NCBI GenBank assembly: GCA_002309695.1
Contig: DBXV01000023.1
Location: forward strand, 82,258-146,257
Source: Myxococcales bacterium UBA1203
GTDB lineage: Bacteria > Myxococcota > Myxococcia > Myxococcales > UBA5297
Length of the DNA stretch: 64,000 nucleotides
Direction of reading: 5' to 3'
The notes below the pieces were generated by a model. That model was not told the DNA's origin. It worked only from the letters and a program-made list of their open reading frames with translations, and ran no database searches. Position numbers and translations under genes: made by a program. Each line of letters starts with the position of its first letter. Position 1 is the stretch's first letter. Positions 25,876 through 33,952 of the stretch are shown here, piece by piece.

Positions 25876-27279
25876 TCAGAAAAATTTTCCCGTGATGACG
25901 ATGAAGATCAGGACGGCGGCGATGGCGGCGGGACAGAGCCAGCGGATGGAGAACGAGAGAAGGACGCCCAGCTTTTTGCCCTCGGCAATGCCCAGAACTT
26001 TGAGCGCCTGAGGCATCCCCCACTTCCAGCCGACAAACAGGCAGATGAAGAGCCCGCCCAGGACCATCACCAGATTGCCAAAGGCGATGTTGAGCAGGCC
26101 GAAGAAGCCGTCGGGAACGCCGAAAAAGCGGGTGAAGAATGCGCTCCCGCCGAAAGAGAGGGCGCAGGGGATGCCCAGGAGAAAGCCCACGCCGGCGATG
26201 AGGAGAACGGCTCTGCCGCGCGTCCATCCCTTTCGGTCCACGAGGTCGGCGGCGATGAGCTCAATCATGCTGACGATGGACGTGAGCGCCGCAATCACGA
26301 GGAGCGCATAGAAGGCCGTGGCGATGAGGCTCCCCATGGGCAGCGTGGAAAAAATCGTAGGCAGCGTGACGAAGGCGAGTCCCGGGCCGCCGGCGGGCTT
26401 CATCCCCGCGGTGAAAATGGCGGGGAAGATGATGAGTCCCGCGAGGAGCGCCACGCCCGTGTCGGCGGCGACGCTGGAGAGCGCGAGGGGCGCGAGGCCA
26501 GTTTCGCGTCGGTTCAGATAGGAACCGTAGGTCACCATCACGCCCATGCCGATGCTGAGGCTGAAAAATGCCTGTCCCAGAGCGGACATGACGATGGGAA
26601 CGGTGAGCTTGCTGAGGTCAGGCTTGAAGAGAAAGCGGAGGCCGTCGCCCGCGCCGGGAAGCATCAGCGAATGCACCGCGAGTCCCAGAAGGAGCAGGAA
26701 GAAGATGGGCATGAGGACAAAGGAGGCCCGCTCGATGCCGCGCCCCACGCCCTTGAAGACGACCGCCGCGCTGAGGGCGATGATGAGGGCAGCGGCGGGG
26801 ATGCTGGTGACGGGCGAGGCGATGAAGCTGGAAAAGAGTTCGCCGCTCGCGTCGGCGCTGATGGGCGAGGCAAAGGCGCCCGAGACGGACTTTTCGAGGT
26901 AGCCCAGGGCCCAGCCCGCGACCGCGCTGTAAAAGGCCAGAATCGCGTAGCCCGCGCTGACGCCTAAACGGCCGACCCAGCTCCAGCGCGTTCCCGGAGC
27001 GAGGACTTCAAACGACTGCACGGCTCCCCGCCGGGTGGCCTGGCCAATCGAGAACTCGGCCATCATCACGGGAAAGCCGAGGAGCAGGACGAAGAGGATG
27101 TACACGAGGACAAAGGCCGCGCCGCCGCCCTCGCCCGCCATGTAGGGGAAGCGCCAGATGTTCCCCAGGCCGATGGCCGAGCCCGCTGCCGAGAGGACGA
27201 ATCCGACGCGCGAGGCAAAGCCGTCCCGCCGGGCGGCGTCCTGAGCTGGTGCGGACGATTGGTCTGTCATCACTTCCAC
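25876..27279 (-). CDS. Sodium-dependent transporter, NSS (SLC6) family
   Basis: 467 residues from GTG 27279 (GGAG nine bases upstream; an ATG three codons in is an alternative). The N-terminus has the hallmark of the neurotransmitter:sodium symporter family: GFVLSAAGSAIGLGNIWRFPYMAGEGGGAAFVLVY, which forms TM1 and the substrate and sodium sites. About 11 to 12 membrane segments follow, including FFSLSIGMGVMVTYGSYL in TM6. Bacterial members take up amino acids or tryptamine with sodium across the inner membrane; the exact substrate is unknown. It heads a minus-strand group with the YitT-like gene and perhaps the FGE-like lipoproteins. Confidence 0.93.
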   Translation of the reverse strand: MEVMTDQSSAPAQDAARRDGFASRVGFVLSAAGSAIGLGNIWRFPYMAGEGGGAAFVLVYILFVLLLGFPVMMAEFSIGQATRRGAVQSFEVLAPGTRWSWVGRLGVSAGYAILAFYSAVAGWALGYLEKSVSGAFASPISADASGELFSSFIASPVTSIPAAALIIALSAAVVFKGVGRGIERASFVLMPIFFLLLLGLAVHSLMLPGAGDGLRFLFKPDLSKLTVPIVMSALGQAFFSLSIGMGVMVTYGSYLNRRETGLAPLALSSVAADTGVALLAGLIIFPAIFTAGMKPAGGPGLAFVTLPTIFSTLPMGSLIATAFYALLVIAALTSIVSMIELIAADLVDRKGWTRGRAVLLIAGVGFLLGIPCALSFGGSAFFTRFFGVPDGFFGLLNIAFGNLVMVLGGLFICLFVGWKWGMPQALKVLGIAEGKKLGVLLSFSIRWLCPAAIAAVLIFIVITGKFF

Positions 27280-27470
27280 TTGCTGCGCTCCTCTTCCTGC
27301 TTCCGCCTGGCGCGGTCTGTTCCGGCCCGCTTCACTTCAGATGCCTGTTCGTCTGGCGCCCCGCGGGCTTCTCCAAAATCTTCGAACAACAAAACTCTCT
27401 GCGGGACAGCGCACCGGTCTCAGGAAAACCTGCGGCTCCCGGAAATCCCCCCGGCTGAATCGGCGCGCCG

Positions 27471-27929
27471 CTAGAGCACAATCAGGGTGCGCTCCGCCAT
27501 CCGGCGCTCCGTTTCAGAAAGACACGAAGAAAGCGCCTTCCTGCCAATCCTGCCCTCCGTGGCGTCGCTGAGCGCCAGCATCTCCTCCGTCAGGTATTTG
27601 TAGAGGAAGACGAGGGCGTCATAGCCGTCTCTGGGGATGACCTCGGCCCACGCCTCGCGCCGCATGTAGCTGTCGATTTCCTCGTATTCGCGGGCGAGCT
27701 CCCAGCGGGCCAGGCGAAAGGCCTCGCGGAAGACGAGAGCAGAGGGCCGCGGCGAACCGGGGGCCACCAGATGCCCGAAGCGCTGGCAGTCCGAAGCGCT
27801 GGACCACTCCAGAATCTCCGGGGGCCATGCCAGAAGGCGCTCAGCTAGGTCCCGTGCCGCCTCTGACAGCAGATGCTCCTCCAGCGGAACGGGCTTCAGG
27901 TCGTAGAGGTAATCCCAGCGGGAACTCAC
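27471..27929 (-). CDS. Hypothetical helical protein paired with lipase-like gene
   Basis: 152 residues from GTG 27929, with GGGAGGG upstream. Sequence is all-helical in appearance, with many charged residues (EAFRLARWELAREYEEIDSYMRREAWAEV) and no signal, membrane segment or metal motif; I recognise no family. The start lies three bases past the stop of the lipase-fold pseudoenzyme gene, so the two are translated from one message and may form a pair. About 190 bases with nothing recognisable separate its end from the sodium-symporter start. Confidence 0.65.
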   Translation of the reverse strand: MSSRWDYLYDLKPVPLEEHLLSEAARDLAERLLAWPPEILEWSSASDCQRFGHLVAPGSPRPSALVFREAFRLARWELAREYEEIDSYMRREAWAEVIPRDGYDALVFLYKYLTEEMLALSDATEGRIGRKALSSCLSETERRMAERTLIVL

Positions 27930-27932
27930 GCC

Positions 27933-28712
27933 TCAGCCCTCCCCTGCCCCGCCGGCGCCGCTCAGCGCGGACTCCAGTTCGCGCCGGACAGCCGCGTAAA
28001 CATCCGACCGGAACAGCAGCTCCAGCGCCGTCTCTCTGCTCTCGGCCCAGAACTCGATGTTGGCCGCGTTGGGCTTTCCCTCGGCATCCATCCGGCAGAG
28101 CGGAAAGGGGTACTTCCGGCAGTTGCGCGCATAGATGGAGACGATGCGCGAGCGGGCGGGAAAAGGCCCGGCGTTCAGACGCCGCAGGAATGGACCTCCG
28201 GGAACCAGCTGACCGCGCATCCGCGACAGAAGCCGGAGCGGCAGCCGCGTCAGCCAGGGAGGCGCACCGCTGTGCGGCGAGGCCAGCGTCACCAGAAGGC
28301 GGCACTCCTCATCGCCGCCCATCCGCTTGACGTAGTAGCGGGCCGCCAGCCCCACAGCCCCGACGGCGATGACCGCGCACTTTTCCGCGCCGTAGCGGGC
28401 CAGGTCGCCGCCAATCTCGCGCCCCAGCCTTTCGGCAATCTCCTCAATGCCGCGGTTGTGCACGAGGTCGCCGATGCCGCCCATGTCCAGTCTGCGGACA
28501 AGAAAGCCGTCCCGCGCCAGCCGGTCCTCAAGAACTTTGCAGGCGCGCCGCGCACTCATCCCGGTCAGGAGAAAAACAGTCTTGTCCCGATGGACCAGTT
28601 CAGCGCCGGAGCACGGCAGCCGCGGGTCCAGAGATTCGGGCAGCCTCCCCCAAAGCGCGTCGATTTTTGCGTTCAGCCGCCGGAGCCTGCCGAAGAGAAA
28701 ATCTTTGTTCAC
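27933..28712 (-). CDS. Lipase-fold protein lacking catalytic residues
   Basis: 259 residues from GTG 28712 (GGAG upstream). The order of motifs matches alpha/beta-hydrolase lipases of the PGAP1/LCAT type: a strand (TVFLLTGMSARRA) where VHGF is expected, then the nucleophile-elbow position AVIAVGAVGLAARYYVKRMGG, then LLVTLASPHSGAPPW and QLVPGGPFLRRLN. The usual G-H-S-M-G-G elbow is A-V-G-A-V-G here, so the nucleophile Ser is Gly118. The late Asp and His regions (SIYARNCRKYP and LELLFRSDVY) also lack the expected residues. It is therefore probably a catalytically dead relative with a binding or regulatory role. No signal peptide, so cytoplasmic. The 152-residue gene follows immediately. Confidence 0.65.
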   Translation of the reverse strand: MNKDFLFGRLRRLNAKIDALWGRLPESLDPRLPCSGAELVHRDKTVFLLTGMSARRACKVLEDRLARDGFLVRRLDMGGIGDLVHNRGIEEIAERLGREIGGDLARYGAEKCAVIAVGAVGLAARYYVKRMGGDEECRLLVTLASPHSGAPPWLTRLPLRLLSRMRGQLVPGGPFLRRLNAGPFPARSRIVSIYARNCRKYPFPLCRMDAEGKPNAANIEFWAESRETALELLFRSDVYAAVRRELESALSGAGGAGEG

Positions 28713-28920
28713 GATGAGCCGTCTCCGCCGTCAGAAAAAGGCCGTGCCCCCTAACCCAGGCCCGGCTGCCAATGAAGCGCCATTTTGCGCATCTTCAATC
28801 TTCCCCCGCAAAGGGCGCATCAGCCTGAGTCAGAAGGCGCAAAGCCGTTGACAGCCGCCTCTCAGCACCCCCTTTGCCCGCCCCTTTTTCACCGCCTCAC
28901 TTTTTCAGCTCCCGTTTCCC

Positions 28921-30261
28921 ATGACACTTCTCAAGCTGCTGCGTCTGACCGCCATCAACCTCCGGCGCGACTGGAAGAGCGCCCTTCTCACCTGTGCCGG
29001 AACCGCCGTCGGCGTCGGCGCCCTGACCTTTTTCATCGCGCTGGGGAGCGGCCTGGGCGGCATCGTCCGCGACCGCATTTTTCCCGCCGATGTCCGGGCC
29101 ATCGAGGTCGTCCCCCCGGCTGTCTCCTTCGGCAGCCTGCTGGGCGGGGGCAAGCTCGACGACAGCGCTCTTGAGCGGCTGGCCGCCATCCCCGGTGTCG
29201 AAAAGGCCTTCCGCAAAATGGAAATCAGGGTTCCGGCCATGGCCTCGCCCGCTGAGGAACTGGCCGCGACGTTCCGCGTTCCTTCCAACATCCGCGTGGC
29301 ACTCATCGCCGTGGGCGTAGATGCCGACTTCGCCTCTCAGGGCGCCGTGTCGCCGGACGCCTTTCGCTGGAGCGCGGAGGGTTCTGCAAAGAGCGCGGAT
29401 GACGGCCGGCTTCCCGACATTCCCATTCCGGCCATGGCTTCCGACCGTCTTCTCGCGCTCTACAATCAGGCCTTTGCCGCCTCTCAGGGACTGCCGCCCG
29501 TGAGCCGCGCCCTTCTTGAATCCGCCGCCGGTGTGCCGCTGGTGGATGTGCAGTTCGGCCGCAGCATGGCGGGCGGCAAAAGGCTCCAGCTCCAGACGGC
29601 CAGACTCAGCTTTGCCGGACTCAGTCCGCGCGCCCCGCTCCACGGCGTCATCGTTCCTCTTGAGGCGGCGCGGGCGGTCAACCGCCTCTACGGTCAGGAC
29701 GCTGAGACCTATTCGGCCGTGACGCTCATGGCGTCCGACCCCTCGAAGGTTCCGGACATTCGTCAGACCGTTCAGTCCATGGGATTTTCCATCGCGGACG
29801 GCGGCAGGGAACTCGCCGACAAAGTGGGGCAGGCCGTGGCGCTGGTGACCGCCGCGATGGCGCTCCTCTCCGTCCTCATCTGCCTCATCGCCGCCGTCAG
29901 CATCGCCCACGCGCTCCTCTCCAGCGTCCGCGTCCGCGAAAAAGAATTCGCCCTCATGCGCGCCATCGGCGCCAGCAGATGCGACATCGCCGGCATCATT
30001 CTGGGCGAAGCGGCACTCATCGGACTCGGCGGCGGACTGGGAGGCATCGCCGCAGCCGCGCTCGCATCGGCAGGCGTCCATCAGGCCTTTCTGCGCACGC
30101 CGGTTCCGGGACTGGACCTGTCAGGGCTGAGCCTCTTTCAGTTCACGCCGTCCCTCTTCCTGCTGTCTCTGGGCGTGGCCGTGTTCTCCGCCATCATCGG
30201 CGCCATCGCCCCGGCGGCAGCCGCTTCCCGCGCATCCCCCGCCCGGCTTCTGGCCGGATGA
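28921..30261 (+). CDS. ABC transporter permease, MacB/FtsX type
   Basis: 446 residues. TM1 (SALLTCAGTAVGVGALTFFIALGSGL) is followed by a periplasmic domain of about 230 residues. Three C-terminal membrane segments close the protein: VGQAVALVTAAMALLSVLICLIAAVSIAHALL, the GASRCDIAGIILGEAALIGLGGGLGGIAAAALASAG region, and FLLSLGVAVFSAIIGAIAPAAAASR. The motif ALMRAIGASR is the conserved coupling site for the ATPase in FtsX/MacB/LolC permeases. It presumably pairs with a LolD/MacB-like ATPase to move lipoproteins, peptides or signals across the envelope. No ATPase gene is in the window, so the partner must be elsewhere. Confidence 0.9.
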   Translation: MTLLKLLRLTAINLRRDWKSALLTCAGTAVGVGALTFFIALGSGLGGIVRDRIFPADVRAIEVVPPAVSFGSLLGGGKLDDSALERLAAIPGVEKAFRKMEIRVPAMASPAEELAATFRVPSNIRVALIAVGVDADFASQGAVSPDAFRWSAEGSAKSADDGRLPDIPIPAMASDRLLALYNQAFAASQGLPPVSRALLESAAGVPLVDVQFGRSMAGGKRLQLQTARLSFAGLSPRAPLHGVIVPLEAARAVNRLYGQDAETYSAVTLMASDPSKVPDIRQTVQSMGFSIADGGRELADKVGQAVALVTAAMALLSVLICLIAAVSIAHALLSSVRVREKEFALMRAIGASRCDIAGIILGEAALIGLGGGLGGIAAAALASAGVHQAFLRTPVPGLDLSGLSLFQFTPSLFLLSLGVAVFSAIIGAIAPAAAASRASPARLLAG

Positions 30262-30410
30262 GCCGCGCCGAAGCCTCCCCCTCCCGAATCGCCGTCGTCC
30301 GAGGCCGACCGACGGACTTGAACGGCCTCTGACGCTGTTGCATGCGGACGCGCCCTTTTGCCGGCGGCCCAACGCCCCTCCCTCCATCGGAGTTTCAGAG
30401 GAAAAAGACC

Positions 30411-31316
30411 ATGACTGACAGCACCGACAGCCCTTCCACCGACGAGGTCCAATCCTCTGAAAACACAGCGGATTCTTCTCAAAGCGATGCCGCAGGTCAG
30501 GGAGATGCCAGTCAGAACGGCACCGAAACGTCCGGCGGGCCTGAGAGCGAAACATCCGCGGAAGAGACTTTTCAGCCTCTGGCGCCTCTGCCGCCGCCCA
30601 CGCGCCGGGTCCTCATCATCGGCAACGTGCTGGCCATCGCGGCCATTCTCTGGGACCTGCTCGACCGGCTGACGGACGGCCTTCATCAGAACGATTCCGC
30701 CTTCCGCGGTTTTGACGGACAGATTCCCACGCCGTTCTACGCCGTCTGTCTGGGGCTCGCCGGTCTGCTCGGCCTGTTCGTTCTCTACCGGCTCATCCGC
30801 TTCGGCCTGAACCGCGAGGACAAGACCTTCCGGCTGCTGCCCATCGCCGCCGTCCTCATTCTCTCGGCTGACTGGTTCTTCATCCGCGCCTTCGAGCAGC
30901 CGGGAATGCCGGCCGACGCCGTCGCCAAGCTCACGCTGAGATTCCTCGAGGCGCGCCCGATGGTCAGCGAGGACGGTCTCTTCCCCAAAGAGCCGAAGTT
31001 CTATGCCGACGCGGCGGGCCAGTTTCCTCCTCCCTACTGGAAGAACGGCGAAAAGCTGACGCGCTGGAACATCCGGGTTCTGGAGGACTGCACCACCTCC
31101 GTCAGCCAGATCAGCATGGACGAGCCGGGAACGCTGATTGTCTGCCTGTCGAGCGACCGCACGAAGGCATGGATCAGCGCCGTCACGCTCGACCGCGGCA
31201 GCGTGGGCGCTCCGGCGCTGGCGCAGGACAACGGCACTGTCCTCGCCGCCGAGCCCAGAATCATCCAGAAGAAGAAGGGCGACGACGCGGCCATGAATCC
31301 CGCGGCGTTCTTCTGA
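30411..31316 (+). CDS. Hypothetical membrane protein with acidic Ser/Thr-rich N-terminus
   Basis: 301 residues from ATG 30411 (AGAGGA upstream). The first 60 residues are acidic and Ser/Thr-rich (disordered, cytoplasmic). Three hydrophobic segments follow: RVLIIGNVLAIAAILWDLL, FYAVCLGLAGLLGLFVLYRLI and LLPIAAVLILSADWFFIRAF. The C-terminal 130 residues form a periplasmic domain with FPPPYWKNGEKLTRWNIRVLEDCTTSVSQ and later strands. I recognise no family. It lies 150 bases after the ABC permease on the same strand and before a bidirectional terminator, so the two may be one operon. Confidence 0.7.
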   Translation: MTDSTDSPSTDEVQSSENTADSSQSDAAGQGDASQNGTETSGGPESETSAEETFQPLAPLPPPTRRVLIIGNVLAIAAILWDLLDRLTDGLHQNDSAFRGFDGQIPTPFYAVCLGLAGLLGLFVLYRLIRFGLNREDKTFRLLPIAAVLILSADWFFIRAFEQPGMPADAVAKLTLRFLEARPMVSEDGLFPKEPKFYADAAGQFPPPYWKNGEKLTRWNIRVLEDCTTSVSQISMDEPGTLIVCLSSDRTKAWISAVTLDRGSVGAPALAQDNGTVLAAEPRIIQKKKGDDAAMNPAAFF

Positions 31317-31351
31317 GCCGGCAAAAGACGGCGTCCGTCCCCCACAGCAGA

Positions 31352-31400
31352 GAAAAACAAGAGGCGCATCGGATTGGACTTCCGAAGCGCCTCTTTTGTT
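31352..31400. terminator. Bidirectional terminator
   Basis: AAGAGGCGC (31359-31367) pairs exactly with GCGCCTCTT (31387-31395). A T-run follows on the plus strand and AAAAAC precedes the stem, giving T's on the minus strand as well. It lies between two converging genes and can end both. Confidence 0.8.
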
Positions 31401-31410
31401 GAGGACTCAC

Positions 31411-32682
31411 TCATTGGCCGTCAGCAGCTGCCCCGGCTGCCGCGGAGGCTGAACCGCCGCCCGGCGCATCCGCTGAAGTCTGAGCCTGATGCGCCTCAGC
31501 TGGGACGGCAGGCGCAGAAGGCGGCGGCACCTGCACCGCCAGCTTCACTTTTTCCCGCGTCCTGGCGTCGCCCACCGGCACCGGCGTCAGCTCCACCCGG
31601 TCGCCGTCGGGCCCGTGAACCACCGTCCGATAGCGCGTCTGGTAGATGTTAATGAACGCTAGGAACATGGTGACGATGAGCGGCCCGTAGAAGAGCCCCA
31701 TGATGCCGAAGACCTGAATGCCCGCGATGATGGCCAGAAATGCCAGCACGGGATTCATCTCCTCGCCGCCGATGAGCTTCGACTTGAGCCAGTACTCAAT
31801 GATGACGGAGACAACGATGTTGTAGGCGAGGAAGAGGACGGCGACCCAGAGAGGCCCTGTGAAGCACAGCACAACGGCCGCGGGCAGAAAGATGAGAGAG
31901 GCGCCCACGAGGGGAAGAAAGGCGAGCAGGGCGCTCACCGCGCCGAAGAGAGCGGCCGGACCGGCGTCAAAGAGCCAGAAGCCGACGCCCACCAGAGTCC
32001 CCTGAATCAGGCTCGCCACGCCGTTGCCAACGAAGACGGCCCGGCTGATTTGCTCAAACCGGGAGACGATGGCGTCCGCTTCCGCCTGCGGCAGGGGCGA
32101 TGTTCTGCGGACAGCAGCCCGGAGGTCGGCGCCATAGACGAAGAGCGCGTAGATAATCGTCATGGCGATGCAGAAATTAACGGCCATGCTCATGGCGTCG
32201 CTGGCGAGTCCGGCCAGATTGCCGAGGCGCTCGGAGAGGAAGAAGGCAATTTTCGTCAGCGTATCGGCGGCCATCTTGGCCAGCGCACCCGGCTCAAAAC
32301 TGACGCCGACGCCTTTGAGCAGTTGGCTCAGCTTGGCGGGAATGGCGCTCTGACCGCTGAAGAGGCCGAAGATTTCCCCGAAAATCGCTGAGTCCTTGGT
32401 GCGCAGATAGAAGCCGTGCGCCTGCGTCGCCAGCATGACCGTCAGCAGGGACAGAGGGATGATGACCAGAAGGACAATCAGCGTCGTCATAATCACGGCC
32501 GCCGCCCGCCGCCTGCCCCGGAGCCGCAGCACCAGCCGCTCGTTGAGCCCGTGAAAGAAGACGAACAGGACCATCGCCAGAACAGCAGGCGCCAGAAATG
32601 ACGAAAAGAGCCACAGGAGCAGCAGGCTGGTGATGCCGAGAAGCGAATAGAAAACGATGACGGATGCGCGCGACGTGCTCAT
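31411..32682 (-). CDS. AI-2E family transporter (PerM-like)
   Basis: 423 residues from ATG 32682. About eight hydrophobic segments are present: two near the N-terminus (VIVFYSLLGITSLLLLWLFSSFL, FLAPAVLAMVLFVFFHGL), then a large central soluble part, then helices containing FVGNGVASLIQGTLVGVGFWLF, LAFLPLVGASLIFLPAAVVL, SVIIEYWLKSKLIGGEEMNPVLAF and GLFYGPLIVTMFLAFINIY. The P-L-V-G and GGEEMNP boxes are typical of the AI-2E/PerM exporter family, inner-membrane proteins whose substrates are mostly unknown. The C-terminal 60 residues are Pro/Ala-rich and low complexity. The start was set by the first membrane helix; upstream frame is non-coding in character. It diverges from greB. Confidence 0.92.
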   Translation of the reverse strand: MSTSRASVIVFYSLLGITSLLLLWLFSSFLAPAVLAMVLFVFFHGLNERLVLRLRGRRRAAAVIMTTLIVLLVIIPLSLLTVMLATQAHGFYLRTKDSAIFGEIFGLFSGQSAIPAKLSQLLKGVGVSFEPGALAKMAADTLTKIAFFLSERLGNLAGLASDAMSMAVNFCIAMTIIYALFVYGADLRAAVRRTSPLPQAEADAIVSRFEQISRAVFVGNGVASLIQGTLVGVGFWLFDAGPAALFGAVSALLAFLPLVGASLIFLPAAVVLCFTGPLWVAVLFLAYNIVVSVIIEYWLKSKLIGGEEMNPVLAFLAIIAGIQVFGIMGLFYGPLIVTMFLAFINIYQTRYRTVVHGPDGDRVELTPVPVGDARTREKVKLAVQVPPPSAPAVPAEAHQAQTSADAPGGGSASAAAGAAADGQ

Positions 32683-32893
32683 AAATCTCAAGGTCCTCAG
32701 CCGAAGCCGGACGCGTTCTGCCGGCCCGAAGCCGGCGGGCCCTACACCGGAACCTTTTGCCCCCGCAACCCGGGCGCCGGGCATCGCCAAAGGGAAAAAA
32801 CGCGGGATTGATGACTTGAATTGAAGGGAAACACCCTGGGCAGGACAGCGGCGGAATGCCTCCGGCCACATCACATCAGGAGATCAGACAGAC

Positions 32894-33442
32894 ATGAGAC
32901 AGACAGGACACTCGAGGCGGCCGGCGGCAGAGAGCGGAAACTCTGATGCGCCGCGCCCCGCCAGATCGAATCTGATTACCCCCGAGGGCTTTGCCCGGCT
33001 GCGCGCCGAGCTGAATGACCTGTGGCGCGTCCAGCGGCCGAAAATTACCGAGGAAGTTTCCGCCGCCGCCGCTCAGGGCGACCGCTCGGAAAACGCCGAA
33101 TACATTTACGGGAAAAAGAAACTCCGCGAGATCGACCGGCGCATCCGATTCCTTTCCAAGCGCGTGGAATCGCTGACCGTGGTCGATCCCAAAGACCAGC
33201 ATCAGACCGACAGAATTTTCTTCGGCGCCTGGTTCACGGCGGAGGACGAAAACGGCCGGGCCCTGACCTACCGCATCGTCGGCAGCGATGAATTTGATGC
33301 CAGCGCCGGCAAAATCAGCATCGACTCGCCTCTGGCGCGCGCCGTTCTGGGCAAGCGCGTCGGCGACGAGACCACTGTGAAGCGCCCCGCCGGTGACCTG
33401 GAAATTGAAATTATCAAAATCTGGTACGACAAACACGGATAA
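32894..33442 (+). CDS. greB: Transcript cleavage factor GreB
   Basis: 182 residues. The first 25 are a polar extension. The N-terminal coiled coil begins at NLITPEGFARLRAELNDLWRVQRPKITEEVSAAAAQGDRSENAEYIYGKKKLREIDRRIRFL and includes the acidic tip (GDRSENAEY), which in Gre factors reaches the RNA polymerase active site. The FKBP-like C-terminal domain (YRIVGSDEFDASAGKISIDSPLARAVLGKRVGDETTV) follows. The YIYGKKKLREIDRRI pattern matches GreB more than GreA. It rescues backtracked RNA polymerase by stimulating RNA cleavage in the cytoplasm. Confidence 0.93.
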   Translation: MRQTGHSRRPAAESGNSDAPRPARSNLITPEGFARLRAELNDLWRVQRPKITEEVSAAAAQGDRSENAEYIYGKKKLREIDRRIRFLSKRVESLTVVDPKDQHQTDRIFFGAWFTAEDENGRALTYRIVGSDEFDASAGKISIDSPLARAVLGKRVGDETTVKRPAGDLEIEIIKIWYDKHG

Positions 33443-33952
33443 CATGCCGGGCAGCCGGCAGATGTGCTGATACTGATTCCTCAAATACCGCGAAATGCCC
33501 TGCCGAACGTTCAGATGTTTATTCTCCAGAAATTTCCAAAACTTTTTGGCCGACGCAGGAATTTCCCCCAAAAAATCTCTTGCCGACGGCTTGTCCCTCA
33601 GGGCCGGCGGTGCCATGAGCGCGCGATTTATTTTTCAGATTCGCAGGGGCTGTAACCAAGCGCTGCACACACGGGTTCGCCCCGGCTTTGAGATTCTCTT
33701 CCGCGTTTCGTCGCCCCCGAGGCAGTCAGCAAAATCTTGGAGTCAGACCATTTGGAGAACGAACGCGAGGGAAAGAAGAACTGCACAGGCACGCCTTTGG
33801 ACACCTGTGCATCGAAGTGCGAAGTTCGAGAGAAGAAGCAAAACAAAGCTGATGAAGACGAAACAGCCACAGACAAAAAAATAAACTGCCGGGCGCACAG
33901 GGAGCGGCCGGTCACAGCTCAAATCAAAACGCGGGAACATCAGGAGGCTGCA
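33443..33952. other. Long leader region of the C11 lipoprotein, with hairpin
   Basis: About 510 bases separate greB from the clostripain lipoprotein. An open frame continues upstream from the lipoprotein start to 33737, but it is rich in Lys/Glu/Asn codons of no recognisable protein and precedes an obvious signal peptide, so I treat it as untranslated. A perfect inverted repeat, TGCACAGG (33782-33789) and CCTGTGCA (33804-33811) with a 14-base loop, lies about 140 bases before the start codon and could be a leader hairpin or operator. No clear promoter was found. Confidence 0.45.
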
